From NCBI RefSeq assembly GCF_018130245.1, contig NZ_JAFCKP010000016.1:113696-177695 (forward strand): a DNA stretch of 64,000 nucleotides. The letters are read 5' to 3'. The notes below the pieces were generated by a model. It saw nothing but the letters and a program-made list of their open reading frames with translations. It ran no database searches and was not told the origin of the DNA. Shown piece by piece: positions 1 through 7,872 of the stretch. Numbering within the stretch: the first letter of the stretch is position 1; every line of letters starts with the position of its first letter. A program made the position numbers and the translations under genes. Source of the DNA: Bradyrhizobium sp. SZCCT0231 (GTDB taxonomy: Bacteria; Pseudomonadota; Alphaproteobacteria; Rhizobiales; Xanthobacteraceae).

Positions 1-603
1 TCGCTGTCGGGCACGTCAGTGTTCACCGACTTCGTCGAGCTGCCGTCGCAGCTCTACGAGCACTGGCAGGAGCGGCCCGAGGTGCTGCAGACGTTCGCCC
101 GTCACTACCAGACCGGCGAGCCGCTGCCCGACGACCTGCTCCAGCGCTTCCTTGCCGCGCGAAAATTCAATCAGGGCTTTGCCACGGTCGAGTTCGTCTC
201 CTCGGCGCTGATCGATCTCGAATTTCACACCCAGCCGGCAGCCGCCGCGCAGGATGTCCGCGCCTTCGAGAGGAAGGAGCTGGAGAAGATCGGCATGCCC
301 GAGGAGATCGCGCTGCGGCACCGTCCGACGCAGTTCGGTCACATCTTCACCGGCGACCACTACGCCGCCGGCTATTACAGCTACATGTGGTCGGAGGTGA
401 TGGACGCCGACGCCTTCGGCGCCTTCGAGGAGGCCGGCGACATCTTCGATCCTGCCGTGGCCAAGCGCCTGCACGACGACATCTATTCTTCCGGCGGATC
501 GGTCGATCCGGAGGCCGCTTACGAGGCCTTTCGCGGCCGCCCGCCCGAGCCGGACGCGCTGCTGCGCCGCCGCGGCCTGCTCGACGACGCAAAGGCGGCC
601 TGA
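1..603 (+). CDS. M3 family peptidase (Dcp-like), C-terminal part
   Basis: The frame is open from the first base of the window, so this is the 3' end of a longer gene; about 200 residues are visible. The segment resembles the C-terminal region of M3 zinc peptidases of the oligopeptidase/dipeptidyl carboxypeptidase type: it begins with SGTSVFTDFVELPSQ and carries GHIFTGDHYAAGYYSYMWSEV, the substrate-binding Tyr-rich loop of the family. The HExxH zinc motif must lie upstream, outside the window. These enzymes degrade short peptides, usually in the cytoplasm. The stop codon overlaps the ATG of the next gene by one base, so the two are probably translated from one mRNA. Confidence 0.9.
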   Translation, partial: SLSGTSVFTDFVELPSQLYEHWQERPEVLQTFARHYQTGEPLPDDLLQRFLAARKFNQGFATVEFVSSALIDLEFHTQPAAAAQDVRAFERKELEKIGMPEEIALRHRPTQFGHIFTGDHYAAGYYSYMWSEVMDADAFGAFEEAGDIFDPAVAKRLHDDIYSSGGSVDPEAAYEAFRGRPPEPDALLRRRGLLDDAKAA

Positions 604-1241
604 TGGACATGCGCGCTCTTTACGGTTGGCTGCTCGCCGTAGGCCTGTCGTTCGCGGCGGGTGCCGCGCAGGCGCATCCGCATGTCTGGATCACCGCAAC
701 TAGCGAGCTGCTCTACGCCGCCGACGGCACCATCACCGGCGTGCGCCACGCCTGGACCTTCGACGACATGTTCTCGGCCTATGCGGTGCAGGGGCTCGAG
801 AGCAAGACCAAGGGCACCTATACAAGCGAGGAGCTCAAGCCGCTGGCGCAGACCAATGTCGAGTCGCTGAAGGAATATGCCTACTTCACCTTTGCGCGAG
901 CCGACGGCAAGAAGGAGCGATTTCAGGAGCCGGTCGACTATTTCCTCGACTACAAGGACACGGTGCTGACCCTGCACTTCACGCTGCCGCTGAAGAGCCC
1001 GGTCAAGCCCAGGCAGCTGGTGCTCGAAGTGTTCGACCGTTCCTTCTTCATCGACTTCCAGATGGCCAAGGACAGCCCGGTCAAGCTGGTCGGTGCGCCC
1101 GCGGGCTGCCAGATGAAGCTGGAACGGCCGAACGACGGCACCGCGAGCGCGCAGAAGCTCAACGAGCAGACCTTCCTGAACGGCGAGAACTCCAATTTCG
1201 GCATGATGTTCGCCAACAAGATCACGGTGGATTGCCCTTGA
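603..1241 (+). CDS. DUF1007 family periplasmic protein
   Basis: A 212-residue protein with an N-terminal signal peptide (GWLLAVGLSFAAGAAQA) followed by HPHVWITATSELLY, the hallmark start of DUF1007 proteins. Their biochemical role is not established; they often sit next to NicO/RcnA-type metal transporters, as here, and are suspected to be periplasmic partners in metal handling. ATG at 603 overlaps the upstream stop, and the stop overlaps the TTG of the transporter gene by four bases, which points to translational coupling of all three genes. The conserved HPH near the mature N-terminus could bind a metal, but that is inference. Confidence 0.85.
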   Translation: MDMRALYGWLLAVGLSFAAGAAQAHPHVWITATSELLYAADGTITGVRHAWTFDDMFSAYAVQGLESKTKGTYTSEELKPLAQTNVESLKEYAYFTFARADGKKERFQEPVDYFLDYKDTVLTLHFTLPLKSPVKPRQLVLEVFDRSFFIDFQMAKDSPVKLVGAPAGCQMKLERPNDGTASAQKLNEQTFLNGENSNFGMMFANKITVDCP

Positions 1242-2359
1242 AGCCGCAACTCTCCTCGCTCGTGCGCGGGCTGCTCGCTGGCGCCGCAATTATCCTCGTG
1301 CTCGGCCTGGCCGATGCCGCGCTCCACGATCTCCTCGCGCAAAACCCCTTTGGCGCCCCGCGGCCCGCACAGGCAGCCGAACCCGAGGCCAGCGGCCTCA
1401 TCGGCTGGCTGCTGGCAAAGCAGTCGGAATTCTATCGCCAGATGTCGTCGACCATCCGCGCCGCGAAGTCTGACGGCTCGGCAGTTTGGACGCTGCTGTT
1501 CATCTCCTTTGCCTACGGCATCTTCCATGCCGCCGGTCCCGGCCATGGCAAGGCGGTGATCGCCTCCTATCTGGTCGCCAACCGCGAGACCGCGCGCCGC
1601 GGCATCGCGCTGTCGTTTGCCTCCGCCCTGATGCAGTCGCTGGTCGCGATCCTCATCGTCGGCATTTCGGCCTGGGTGCTGAATGCGACGGCGAAAACCA
1701 TGTGCAAGGCGGAAGGGGTGATCGAGATCGCGAGCTACGCCCTGATTGCAGCGTTCGGCCTGCGCCTGGTCTGGGTCAAGGGCGGCGCCTTCATCCGCGC
1801 GCTGCAGGCGGCCCAGCCGGTGCCGGCGATGGCGGGCGTGCCGCACGATCATGACCACGATCACCACCATCATCATGATGCGCATGATCATCACGATCAC
1901 GGTCATGATCACCATCATCACGATCATGCCCACGCCGCCCACCACCATGCGCACGACCACGTCCATGACGAGCATTGCGGCCATTCCCACGGCCCCACCC
2001 CGAGTGAGCTCGCCGGGCCCGGCGGCTGGCGGCGCGGCTTTGCGGCGATCCTCACCGTCGGTATCCGTCCCTGCTCCGGCGCCATCCTGGTGCTGGTGTT
2101 CGCGCTGGCGCAGGGCCTGTTCTGGGCCGGCATCGCCGCGACCTTCCTGATGGGGCTCGGCACCGCCATCACGGTCGCGGCGATCGCAGTCGTCGCCGTC
2201 TCCGCCAAGGACATCGCGCAGCGCCTGAGCGCCGGCCGCGACGGCGGCGGTGCGCTGTTCATGCGCGGCATCGAGTTCGGTGCCGCCGGCCTGGTCCTGC
2301 TGTTCGGCGTCGGCCTGTTGTTCGGCTACATCGCCGCCGAACGGACGACGTGTTTTTGA
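1238..2359 (+). CDS. NicO-family nickel/cobalt transporter with a His-rich loop
   Basis: An inner-membrane protein of about 373 residues. It shows the NicO/RcnA signature HAAGPGHGKAVIASYL in an early membrane segment and a later GIRPCSGAILVLVFALAQG. Between them, roughly residues 203-251, lies a hydrophilic loop made mostly of His and Asp, typical of RcnA-like metal exporters. The start is taken as TTG at 1238 because it forms a TTGA overlap with the DUF1007 stop; TTG at 1232 is also possible. Nickel or cobalt efflux is the likely role, but uptake or zinc cannot be excluded from sequence. It ends just before a large palindromic repeat. Confidence 0.85.
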   Translation: MKPQLSSLVRGLLAGAAIILVLGLADAALHDLLAQNPFGAPRPAQAAEPEASGLIGWLLAKQSEFYRQMSSTIRAAKSDGSAVWTLLFISFAYGIFHAAGPGHGKAVIASYLVANRETARRGIALSFASALMQSLVAILIVGISAWVLNATAKTMCKAEGVIEIASYALIAAFGLRLVWVKGGAFIRALQAAQPVPAMAGVPHDHDHDHHHHHDAHDHHDHGHDHHHHDHAHAAHHHAHDHVHDEHCGHSHGPTPSELAGPGGWRRGFAAILTVGIRPCSGAILVLVFALAQGLFWAGIAATFLMGLGTAITVAAIAVVAVSAKDIAQRLSAGRDGGGALFMRGIEFGAAGLVLLFGVGLLFGYIAAERTTCF

Positions 2360-2365
2360 GGCGAA

Positions 2366-2534
2366 CTCTTACCCTCCCCTGGAGGGGGAGGGTCGGCTCA
2401 CATTGAGCGCAGCGAAATGAGAGCCGGGGTGGGGTGATCTCTCAACACGGGCAGTGTGCGATGTGGAGAGACCGTCACCCCACCCCGCTCGCGCTGCGCG
2501 CGATCGACCCTCCCCCTCCAGGGGAGGGTAAGAG
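2366..2534. repeat. Palindromic dispersed repeat, family A copy 1
   Basis: The ends are inverted repeats: CTCTTACCCTCCCCTGG at the left matches CCAGGGGAGGGTAAGAG at the right. Internally there is a second inverted pair (GGGGTGGGGTGA and TCACCCCACCCC) around a GATCTCTCAACACGGGCA core. Copies lie at 35671-35857 and 37293-37458. This copy fills the gap between two convergent genes exactly and touches the MAPEG stop codon, so its folded RNA could act as a bidirectional 3' end. Confidence 0.85.
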
Positions 2535-2933
2535 TCACACCGGCAGAAACCGCTTCAGCATCGGCATGAGAAAAATCCCGAGATTGATCGCAAAGCCGAT
2601 GGTCCAGAGGATCGAGCGCAGCGTCGGGCGGTTGCCGAGATAGGTCAGCACATAGGCGATCCGCACGATCAGGAACAGCGCCGCGAGCTCGTCGATCAGC
2701 CGCTGCGGCGAATCCCTGTATTCGGCGAGCAGCACCGCGAAGGCGAAGAACGGAAAGGTCTCGATGCCGTTCTGGTGCGCGCCGAGCGCGCGTTGTGAGA
2801 GGGCGTCCTCGTAGAACGCGGGGTCGCGTGGCCGGGAATTGTCGAAGCGGCGAAACCTGATCCATTTGATCGAGGCGATCGTCAAGAGATAGAGCAGCAG
2901 CGCTCCGAAGACGCACCATTCCGCGAGTGTCAT
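2535..2933 (-). CDS. MAPEG family membrane protein
   Basis: A 132-residue membrane protein with four predicted hydrophobic segments (starting CVFGALLLYLLTIASI). It contains RALGAHQNGIETFPFFAFAV, close to the MAPEG superfamily consensus RA..AHQN..E..P.F. Bacterial members are mostly uncharacterised; some relatives are glutathione-dependent enzymes. The start ATG at 2933 has a strong ribosome-binding site (GGGGAGGAAAG) directly upstream. The gene is divergent from hemH with about 80 bp between them, and its stop abuts a palindromic repeat. Confidence 0.85.
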   Translation of the reverse strand: MTLAEWCVFGALLLYLLTIASIKWIRFRRFDNSRPRDPAFYEDALSQRALGAHQNGIETFPFFAFAVLLAEYRDSPQRLIDELAALFLIVRIAYVLTYLGNRPTLRSILWTIGFAINLGIFLMPMLKRFLPV

Positions 2934-3015
2934 CTTTCCTCCCCCGCTTGGGTGCGACCCTAGCGAACCCCGGCTCATCTTGACAAGTTCGGACCAACGC
3001 GCGACCCACAGAGCC

Positions 3016-4053
3016 ATGACCAGCGTCGTCCCCATCGAGACTACGAAACCGGCCGCGAAACCCGCCCAGCCGCGTGTGGGCGTGCTCCTGATCAATCTCG
3101 GAACGCCTGACACCGCGGATGCCCCCGGCGTGCGCATCTACCTCAGGGAGTTCCTCAGTGACGCCCGCGTCATCGAGGACCAGGGCCTGGTCTGGAAGCT
3201 GGTGCTGAACGGGATCATCCTGCGCCGTCGTCCCCGCACCAAGGCCCTCGATTACCGGAAGATCTGGAACAATGAGCGGGACGAGTCGCCGCTGAAAACC
3301 ATCACGCGCTCGCAAAGCGACAAGCTCGCAGCCGCCCTGTCGGACCGCGACCACGTCGTTGTCGATTGGGCGATGCGCTACGGCAATCCCTCGATCAAAT
3401 CCGGCATCGACGCGCTGATCGCGAAGGGCTGCGAGCGCATTCTGGCCGTGCCGCTCTATCCGCAATATTCGGCCTCGACCTCGGCGACCGTCTGCGACGA
3501 GGTGTTCCGCGTGCTGGCGCAGCTCCGCAACCAGCCGACGCTGCGGGTGACGCCGCCCTACTATGACGACGCGGCCTATATCGAGGCGCTCGCGACCTCG
3601 ATCGAGGCGCATCTGGCGGACTTGCCTTTCAAGCCGGAGCTGATCGTGGCGTCCTTCCACGGCATGCCGAAATCCTATGTCGAGAAGGGCGATCCCTATC
3701 AGCAGCACTGCATCGCGACGACGGAGGCGCTGCGCCGCCGGCTCGGCATGGATGAGACCAAGCTGCTGCTGACATTCCAGTCCCGCTTCGGCAATGACGA
3801 GTGGCTCCAGCCCTACACCGACAAGACCATGGAGCGGCTCGCCAGGGAAGGCGTGCGGCGGATCGCGGTGGTGACGCCGGGCTTCTCCGCCGACTGCCTG
3901 GAGACGCTGGAGGAGATCGCGCAGGAGAACGCCGAGATTTTCAGGCACAATGGCGGCGAGCAGTTTTCCGCGATCCCGTGCCTCAACGACAGCGCATCGG
4001 GCATGGACGCGATCCGCAGCCTGGTGCTGCGCGAGCTTCAGGGCTGGATCTGA
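3016..4053 (+). CDS. hemH: Ferrochelatase
   Basis: Inserts Fe2+ into protoporphyrin IX, the last step of haem b synthesis, at the inner face of the membrane. The protein is 345 residues. It begins the conserved domain with VGVLLINLGTP and carries the catalytic His in VASFHGMPKSY (H215) and the conserved Glu in PGFSADCLETLEE (E296). An in-frame TTG lies upstream at 2980, but ATG at 3016 gives the expected family length. No iron-sulfur cysteine cluster is apparent at the C-terminus. The next gene follows after about 10 bp and may be cotranscribed. Confidence 0.96.
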   Translation: MTSVVPIETTKPAAKPAQPRVGVLLINLGTPDTADAPGVRIYLREFLSDARVIEDQGLVWKLVLNGIILRRRPRTKALDYRKIWNNERDESPLKTITRSQSDKLAAALSDRDHVVVDWAMRYGNPSIKSGIDALIAKGCERILAVPLYPQYSASTSATVCDEVFRVLAQLRNQPTLRVTPPYYDDAAYIEALATSIEAHLADLPFKPELIVASFHGMPKSYVEKGDPYQQHCIATTEALRRRLGMDETKLLLTFQSRFGNDEWLQPYTDKTMERLAREGVRRIAVVTPGFSADCLETLEEIAQENAEIFRHNGGEQFSAIPCLNDSASGMDAIRSLVLRELQGWI

Positions 4054-4063
4054 TGGGCGCCCC

Positions 4064-5041
4064 ATGAATCGCCGCGAGTGCCTGGCGCTTCTTGGGATGA
4101 TCGTGGCGCTGCCGGCCCCGGCACTGGGGCAGCAGCGGAACGCGACGCGGCGGCTCGGCGTACTCTCGGTGACGGCCGCCGATGACGCGATCGGGCAGGC
4201 GCGCAGCACGATCCTGGTCGAGGCGCTCGCCGGCCAGGGCTGGAAGGAGCGCGACAATCTCAAGATCGATTGGCGCAGCGGCGGCGGTGACCGCGCCCGC
4301 ATCGCGCAGCTTGCGGACGAGCTGATCGCGCTCGAGCCCGACATCCTGCTCGCGGTCGGCACGCCCTCGGTCGAGGAGCTGCGCCGGCGCACCACGACGA
4401 TCCCGATCGTGTTCGCCGTGGTCACCGATCCCGTCAGCCAGGGCTTTGTCGAAAACCTCGCGCATCCCGGTGGCAACATCACCGGTTTCACCGATTATGA
4501 CGGTCCGCTCGCCGGCAAGTGGCTGGAGATGCTGAGCCAGGTCACGCCGCCCGTCCGCCGCGTGTTCGTCGTCTACAACCCCGCCACCGCGCCGTTCGCG
4601 CCCCTGATGCTGCGCACGATCGAGGACGCCGCACGGACGCTGCGCCTGACGGTCGAGCCCGCGCCCGTCCGTGACGCCGTCTCGATCGGCGCGCTGGCTT
4701 CGCGGCAAGACAGTGCCGTCCTGGTCCTGCCGGACTTCTTCACCATGGCCAACCGCGCGCAACTGCTCTCGGCGATCGCACAGGCTCGCGTCCCCGCGGT
4801 GTTCTGGAGCCGGACCTTCGTCGACGAGGGTGGGCTGATGTCCTACAGCACCGACAGCGCCGAGCAGCTCCGCCGCGCCGCGGGCTACATCGACCGCATT
4901 CTGAAGGGGGCGCGCGCGGCCGACCTCCCGGTCCAGAACCCCACCAAGTTCGAGCTGACGGTCAACCTCAAGGCGGCCGGGGCGCTCGGCGTCACGCTGT
5001 CCCCGGGTCTGCTCGCGATTGCGAATGACGTCATCGAATGA
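4064..5041 (+). CDS. ABC transporter substrate-binding protein (PF04392 type)
   Basis: A 325-residue exported binding protein. MNRRECLALLGMIVALPAPALG is a signal peptide with a twin-Arg-like start. The mature part has the two-lobed pattern of ABC_sub_bind proteins: RRLGVLSVT, then AQLADELIALEPDILLAVG, then TIPIVFAVVTDPVSQGFV and NITGFTDYD. Relatives are annotated as uncharacterised or tryptophan/tyrosine-type binding proteins. No permease or ATPase gene follows, so it is an orphan here. It follows hemH closely, and a haem link would be speculation. Confidence 0.85.
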   Translation: MNRRECLALLGMIVALPAPALGQQRNATRRLGVLSVTAADDAIGQARSTILVEALAGQGWKERDNLKIDWRSGGGDRARIAQLADELIALEPDILLAVGTPSVEELRRRTTTIPIVFAVVTDPVSQGFVENLAHPGGNITGFTDYDGPLAGKWLEMLSQVTPPVRRVFVVYNPATAPFAPLMLRTIEDAARTLRLTVEPAPVRDAVSIGALASRQDSAVLVLPDFFTMANRAQLLSAIAQARVPAVFWSRTFVDEGGLMSYSTDSAEQLRRAAGYIDRILKGARAADLPVQNPTKFELTVNLKAAGALGVTLSPGLLAIANDVIE

Positions 5042-5272
5042 AGCCGCCCTTGGCGGAGGCTTGGCCCGCATTCGTTAATTTCCGCTGCTAGGTCTGCGCC
5101 CCTGCGCTTTCAAGAGCCGGTCGTAAATACATATCGTGGTCGTTCTCTCCCTCGACGTCTTGTGCAGAATTACGCCTATACCGACGTGAATTGCGACCGC
5201 TGAACCGGTAGGGTCGCGATCCCGACCAATGACAGCGCCGGAAGGGGCCTTTTTCGCCGGCTTGGAGGAGAT

Positions 5273-6271
5273 ATGAGCGGTTTCGACATTTTCGCGATTG
5301 TTCTGGTATTGCTCGTCATCGTCACGCTGGTGGCCGGCGTGAAGACGGTGCCGCAGGGCTATGACTGGACCATCGAGCGGTTCGGCAAGTACACCCAGAC
5401 GCTCAGCCCCGGGCTCAACCTGATCGTGCCCTATTTCGATCGCGTCGGACGCAAGATCAACATGATGGAGCAGGTGATCGACATCCCCGAGCAGGAGGTG
5501 ATCACCAAGGACAACGCCACCGTGACGGTCGACGGCGTCGCCTTTTTTCAGGTGTTCGACGCTGCGAAGGCGAGCTACGAGGTCGCCAACCTGAACCAGG
5601 CGATTACGGTCCTCACCATGACCAACATCCGGTCGGTGATGGGCTCGATGGACCTCGACCAGGTGCTGTCGCACCGCGACGAGATCAACGAACGCCTGTT
5701 GCGCGTGGTCGATGCCGCGGTCTCGCCCTGGGGCGTCAAGGTCAACCGTATCGAGATCAAGGACATCGTGCCGCCCGCCGACCTCGTCGAGGCCATGGGC
5801 CGGCAGATGAAGGCCGAGCGCGTCAAGCGCGCCGACATCCTCGCCGCCGAAGGCCAGCGCCAGTCGGAGATCCTGCGCGCCGAGGGCGCCAAGCAGGGCC
5901 AGATCCTCCAGGCCGAAGGCCGCCGCGAGGCCGCCTTCCGCGACGCCGAGGCGCGCGAGCGGTCGGCGGAAGCCGAGGCCAAGGCCACGCAAATGGTCAG
6001 CGAGGCCATCGCCAAGGGCGATGTCGCTGCGCTAAACTATTTTATCGCCGACAAATATATCAAGGCATTCGGGCAACTGGCCGACTCGCCGAACCAGAAG
6101 GTCATCATGCTTCCGGTCGAAGCGATGAGCATGCTGGGCTCGCTCGCCGGCATCGGCGAGATCGCCAAGGCCACGTTCGGCGAAAGTGCGGCCTTTGCAA
6201 CGGCCGCGGCCCGCCGCGGCGGCTCGGTGCCGTCGTCTGGTCCGACGCCGCCCGCGGTGCCGCCGCAGTAA
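5273..6271 (+). CDS. SPFH/stomatin-like membrane protease subunit (QmcA type)
   Basis: A 332-residue slipin. One N-terminal membrane segment (IFAIVLVLLVIVTLVAGV) is followed by an SPFH domain containing VPQGYDWTIERFGKY, PGLNLIVPYFDRV and ITKDNATVTVDGV. A long Ala/Glu/Arg-rich coiled coil comes next (residues about 180-245) and a Pro-rich tail ends the protein. These proteins form oligomeric rings in membrane microdomains and work with NfeD partners, whose gene follows 25 bp downstream. A GGAGGAG ribosome site precedes the ATG. The pair is likely involved in membrane quality control. Confidence 0.92.
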   Translation: MSGFDIFAIVLVLLVIVTLVAGVKTVPQGYDWTIERFGKYTQTLSPGLNLIVPYFDRVGRKINMMEQVIDIPEQEVITKDNATVTVDGVAFFQVFDAAKASYEVANLNQAITVLTMTNIRSVMGSMDLDQVLSHRDEINERLLRVVDAAVSPWGVKVNRIEIKDIVPPADLVEAMGRQMKAERVKRADILAAEGQRQSEILRAEGAKQGQILQAEGRREAAFRDAEARERSAEAEAKATQMVSEAIAKGDVAALNYFIADKYIKAFGQLADSPNQKVIMLPVEAMSMLGSLAGIGEIAKATFGESAAFATAAARRGGSVPSSGPTPPAVPPQ

Positions 6272-6296
6272 CGGGGTATTTTACAGAGGTCGTGTC

Positions 6297-6740
6297 ATGA
6301 CCGACATGTTCGTATCGCTGGGCAACTGGAACTGGCTGATCTTCGGCTTCGTCCTGATGGCGCTGGAGGTGCTGGCGCCGGGCGTCTTCCTGTTCTGGCT
6401 CGGCCTTGCTGCGCTGCTGGTCGGCCTGATCTCGTTCGCAGCTGCCATCTCCTGGCAGATCCAGCTCGTGATGTTCGCGATCTTCGCCGCCGCCGCCGTG
6501 CCGGTCTGGCGCCGCCTCGCCAAGCCGAAGCCGGACGCGAGCGCCAGCCCATTCCTCAATAAGCGCACCGAAGCGTTGCTCGGCCGTGAGTTCACGCTGG
6601 AGAAGCCGATCATCGACGGCACCGGCACCGTGCGCATCGGCGACACGGTGTGGCGCGTGGCTGGGCCCGATACGCCGGCCGGCACGCGGGTCAAGGTGGT
6701 GCAGGTCGACGGTGCCAACCTGACGGTGGCAGCGGCGTAG
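6297..6740 (+). CDS. NfeD family protein
   Basis: A 147-residue protein with two or three membrane segments in the first 75 residues (WLIFGFVLMALEVLAPGVFLFW and following). The C-terminal beta-barrel OB-fold typical of short NfeD proteins follows, with ALLGREFTLEKPI, GTVRIGDTVWRV and GTRVKVVQVDGANLTV. It is the usual operon partner of SPFH proteins such as the gene just upstream. The start ATG at 6297 is chosen for the start of the first hydrophobic stretch and the short gap to the upstream stop. Confidence 0.9.
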   Translation: MTDMFVSLGNWNWLIFGFVLMALEVLAPGVFLFWLGLAALLVGLISFAAAISWQIQLVMFAIFAAAAVPVWRRLAKPKPDASASPFLNKRTEALLGREFTLEKPIIDGTGTVRIGDTVWRVAGPDTPAGTRVKVVQVDGANLTVAAA

Positions 6741-6751
6741 CTTCGCTCGTC

Positions 6752-6781
6752 CCGGACCCCCTCCAGGGGAGGGTAAGAGGC
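6752..6781. repeat. Truncated end of family A repeat
   Basis: The sequence contains CCCCCTCCAGGGGAGGG followed by TAAGAG, which matches the right end of the larger palindromic repeat at 2366-2534. Only this end is present. It lies between the convergent nfeD and hxlR-type genes. Confidence 0.6.
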
Positions 6782-6784
6782 GCC

Positions 6785-7111
6785 TCACCTCTTCCACCTC
6801 TCCGCAAACCTGTGCAGCGGCATGAACGTCTCGCACAATTCCCGCCCCAGCGGTGTCAGCCCGTAACCGCCGCCGTCACCCAGTTCCACGAAGCCGGCCT
6901 CGCGTAGTTCGGTCAGCCGCGCTTGCAGCACCGTGGGCGAAGCCTCGTCGCAGGCGGTGCGTAAGCTGCGCGAGGTGAGGGGCTCTTCGCGCAACTCCCA
7001 TAATATCCGCAGGCTCCAGCGCCGGCCGAGCAGGTCGAGCAATGCCATGATCGGCCGCCCGGTGCGCGAGCCGCGGACGCTGCGTGTCGTCGAGCCAGCC
7101 TGTTTCGCCAT
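6785..7111 (-). CDS. HxlR-type winged-helix transcriptional regulator
   Basis: A 108-residue DNA-binding protein. The core LLGRRWSLRILWELREEPLTSRSLRTAC, TVLQARLTELREAGFVE and YGLTPLGREL matches the HxlR/MarR-like winged helix. It lacks the conserved N-terminal Cys found in some redox-sensing HxlR proteins. The gene is divergent from the CMD-family gene at 7184, and the 72-bp gap holds two similar palindromes that are probable operators. Autoregulation and control of the neighbour are therefore likely. Start ATG at 7111. Confidence 0.9.
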   Translation of the reverse strand: MAKQAGSTTRSVRGSRTGRPIMALLDLLGRRWSLRILWELREEPLTSRSLRTACDEASPTVLQARLTELREAGFVELGDGGGYGLTPLGRELCETFMPLHRFAERWKR

Positions 7112-7129
7112 CGTCGCCTCTTGCGTTGC

Positions 7130-7146
7130 GCTACAAATAATGTAGC
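7130..7146. promoter_or_regulatory. Operator-like palindrome 1 (HxlR gene region)
   Basis: GCTACA-AATAA-TGTAGC is a perfect inverted repeat with a 5-bp centre. It lies between the divergent hxlR-type and CMD genes, and its centre is 22 bp (about two helical turns) from the second palindrome. Confidence 0.7.
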
Positions 7147-7150
7147 GTAT

Positions 7151-7169
7151 TGCTACTATAAATGTAGCA
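7151..7169. promoter_or_regulatory. Operator-like palindrome 2 (HxlR gene region)
   Basis: TGCTAC-TATAAAT-GTAGCA is a perfect inverted repeat that shares the GCTAC/GTAGC half-sites of palindrome 1. Its AT-rich centre (TATAAA) could overlap a -10 box for the CMD-family gene, so binding would block transcription. It sits directly before that gene's AGGAGG ribosome site. Confidence 0.7.
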
Positions 7170-7183
7170 AAGGAGGCGGCCCC

Positions 7184-7759
7184 ATGTCTTCTGCCATGTC
7201 TTCTGCCATGTCCGAAGCCACACCGCGCATTGCCCTGCTCATGCCGCCTTATGCCCCGGAGATCCAGGCGCAGTTCGACCGCATCATGCGCGGCGCGCCG
7301 CCGCTGGTGCTGTTCCGGGTGATGGCGGGCCACGGCCGCGCCTGGGACAAGTTTCGCGCCGGCGGCCTGCTCGATCCCGGCCCGCTGTCGCTCCGCGAAC
7401 GCGAGATCGTCATCGACCGCACTTGCGCGCTGAACGGATGCGAATATGAATGGGGCGTGCATGTCGCGATTTTCGCTGGGGCGGCAAAGCTCACCGCGGA
7501 CGAGGTCCGTGCCACCGTGCACGGCGATGCGAATTCAGCCTGCTGGTCGCCGGCCGAGCAGGCGCTGATCGCGGCCGTCGACGCGCTGCATCACCGCGCG
7601 ACGTTGAGCGACGAGGAATTCGCCGCGCTCTCGGCGCATTACGACGAGGCGCAGATTCTGGAGATCATGCTGCTGTGCGGCTTCTATCGCACGGTGTCGT
7701 ATCTGGCGAACGGGCTGCGCTTGCCGCTGGAGGAGACGGCGGCGCGGTTTCCGGCGTAG
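7184..7759 (+). CDS. Carboxymuconolactone decarboxylase (CMD) family protein
   Basis: A 191-residue alpha-helical protein of the CMD/AhpD superfamily. The core is LSLREREIVIDRTCALNGCEYEWGVHVAIF, followed by EEFAALSAHYDEAQILEIMLLCGFY. AhpD-type peroxidases have a CxxC pair at GCEYC; here the second Cys is Glu (GCEYEW), so a classical disulfide reductase activity is not expected. The start ATG at 7184 follows AGGAGG by seven bases. The first codons repeat ATGTCTTCTGCC, giving MSSAMSSAMS. It is probably regulated by the divergent HxlR-type protein. Confidence 0.85.
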   Translation: MSSAMSSAMSEATPRIALLMPPYAPEIQAQFDRIMRGAPPLVLFRVMAGHGRAWDKFRAGGLLDPGPLSLREREIVIDRTCALNGCEYEWGVHVAIFAGAAKLTADEVRATVHGDANSACWSPAEQALIAAVDALHHRATLSDEEFAALSAHYDEAQILEIMLLCGFYRTVSYLANGLRLPLEETAARFPA

Positions 7760-7770
7760 GTCTCTCCACC

Positions 7771-7857
7771 GTCATTGCGAGGAGCCTTGCGACGAAGCAA
7801 TCCAGACTGTCTCCGCGGAGGCAGTCTGGATTGCTTCGCTGCGCTCGCAATGACGAG
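7771..7857. repeat. Palindromic dispersed repeat (CATTGCGAG type)
   Basis: Inverted arms GTCATTGCGAG and CTCGCAATGAC enclose a second inverted pair, GCAATCCAGACTG and CAGTCTGGATTGC. It lies between the convergent CMD and kdsD genes. It looks like a bacterial interspersed palindrome and might serve as a shared transcript end. Confidence 0.8.
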
Positions 7858-7872
7858 TGGAAAGCGCGCGCC

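Noticed and set aside
1839-1990. CAT/GAT-rich stretch that looks like a DNA microsatellite
   Set aside because: It is in frame within the transporter gene and encodes the His/Asp-rich cytoplasmic loop expected for this family.
2980-3015. TTG start giving a 12-residue longer ferrochelatase
   Set aside because: The extension MTSSDQRATHRA is not part of the family and the internal ATG at 3016 gives the usual length; TTGACA here may instead be part of a promoter.
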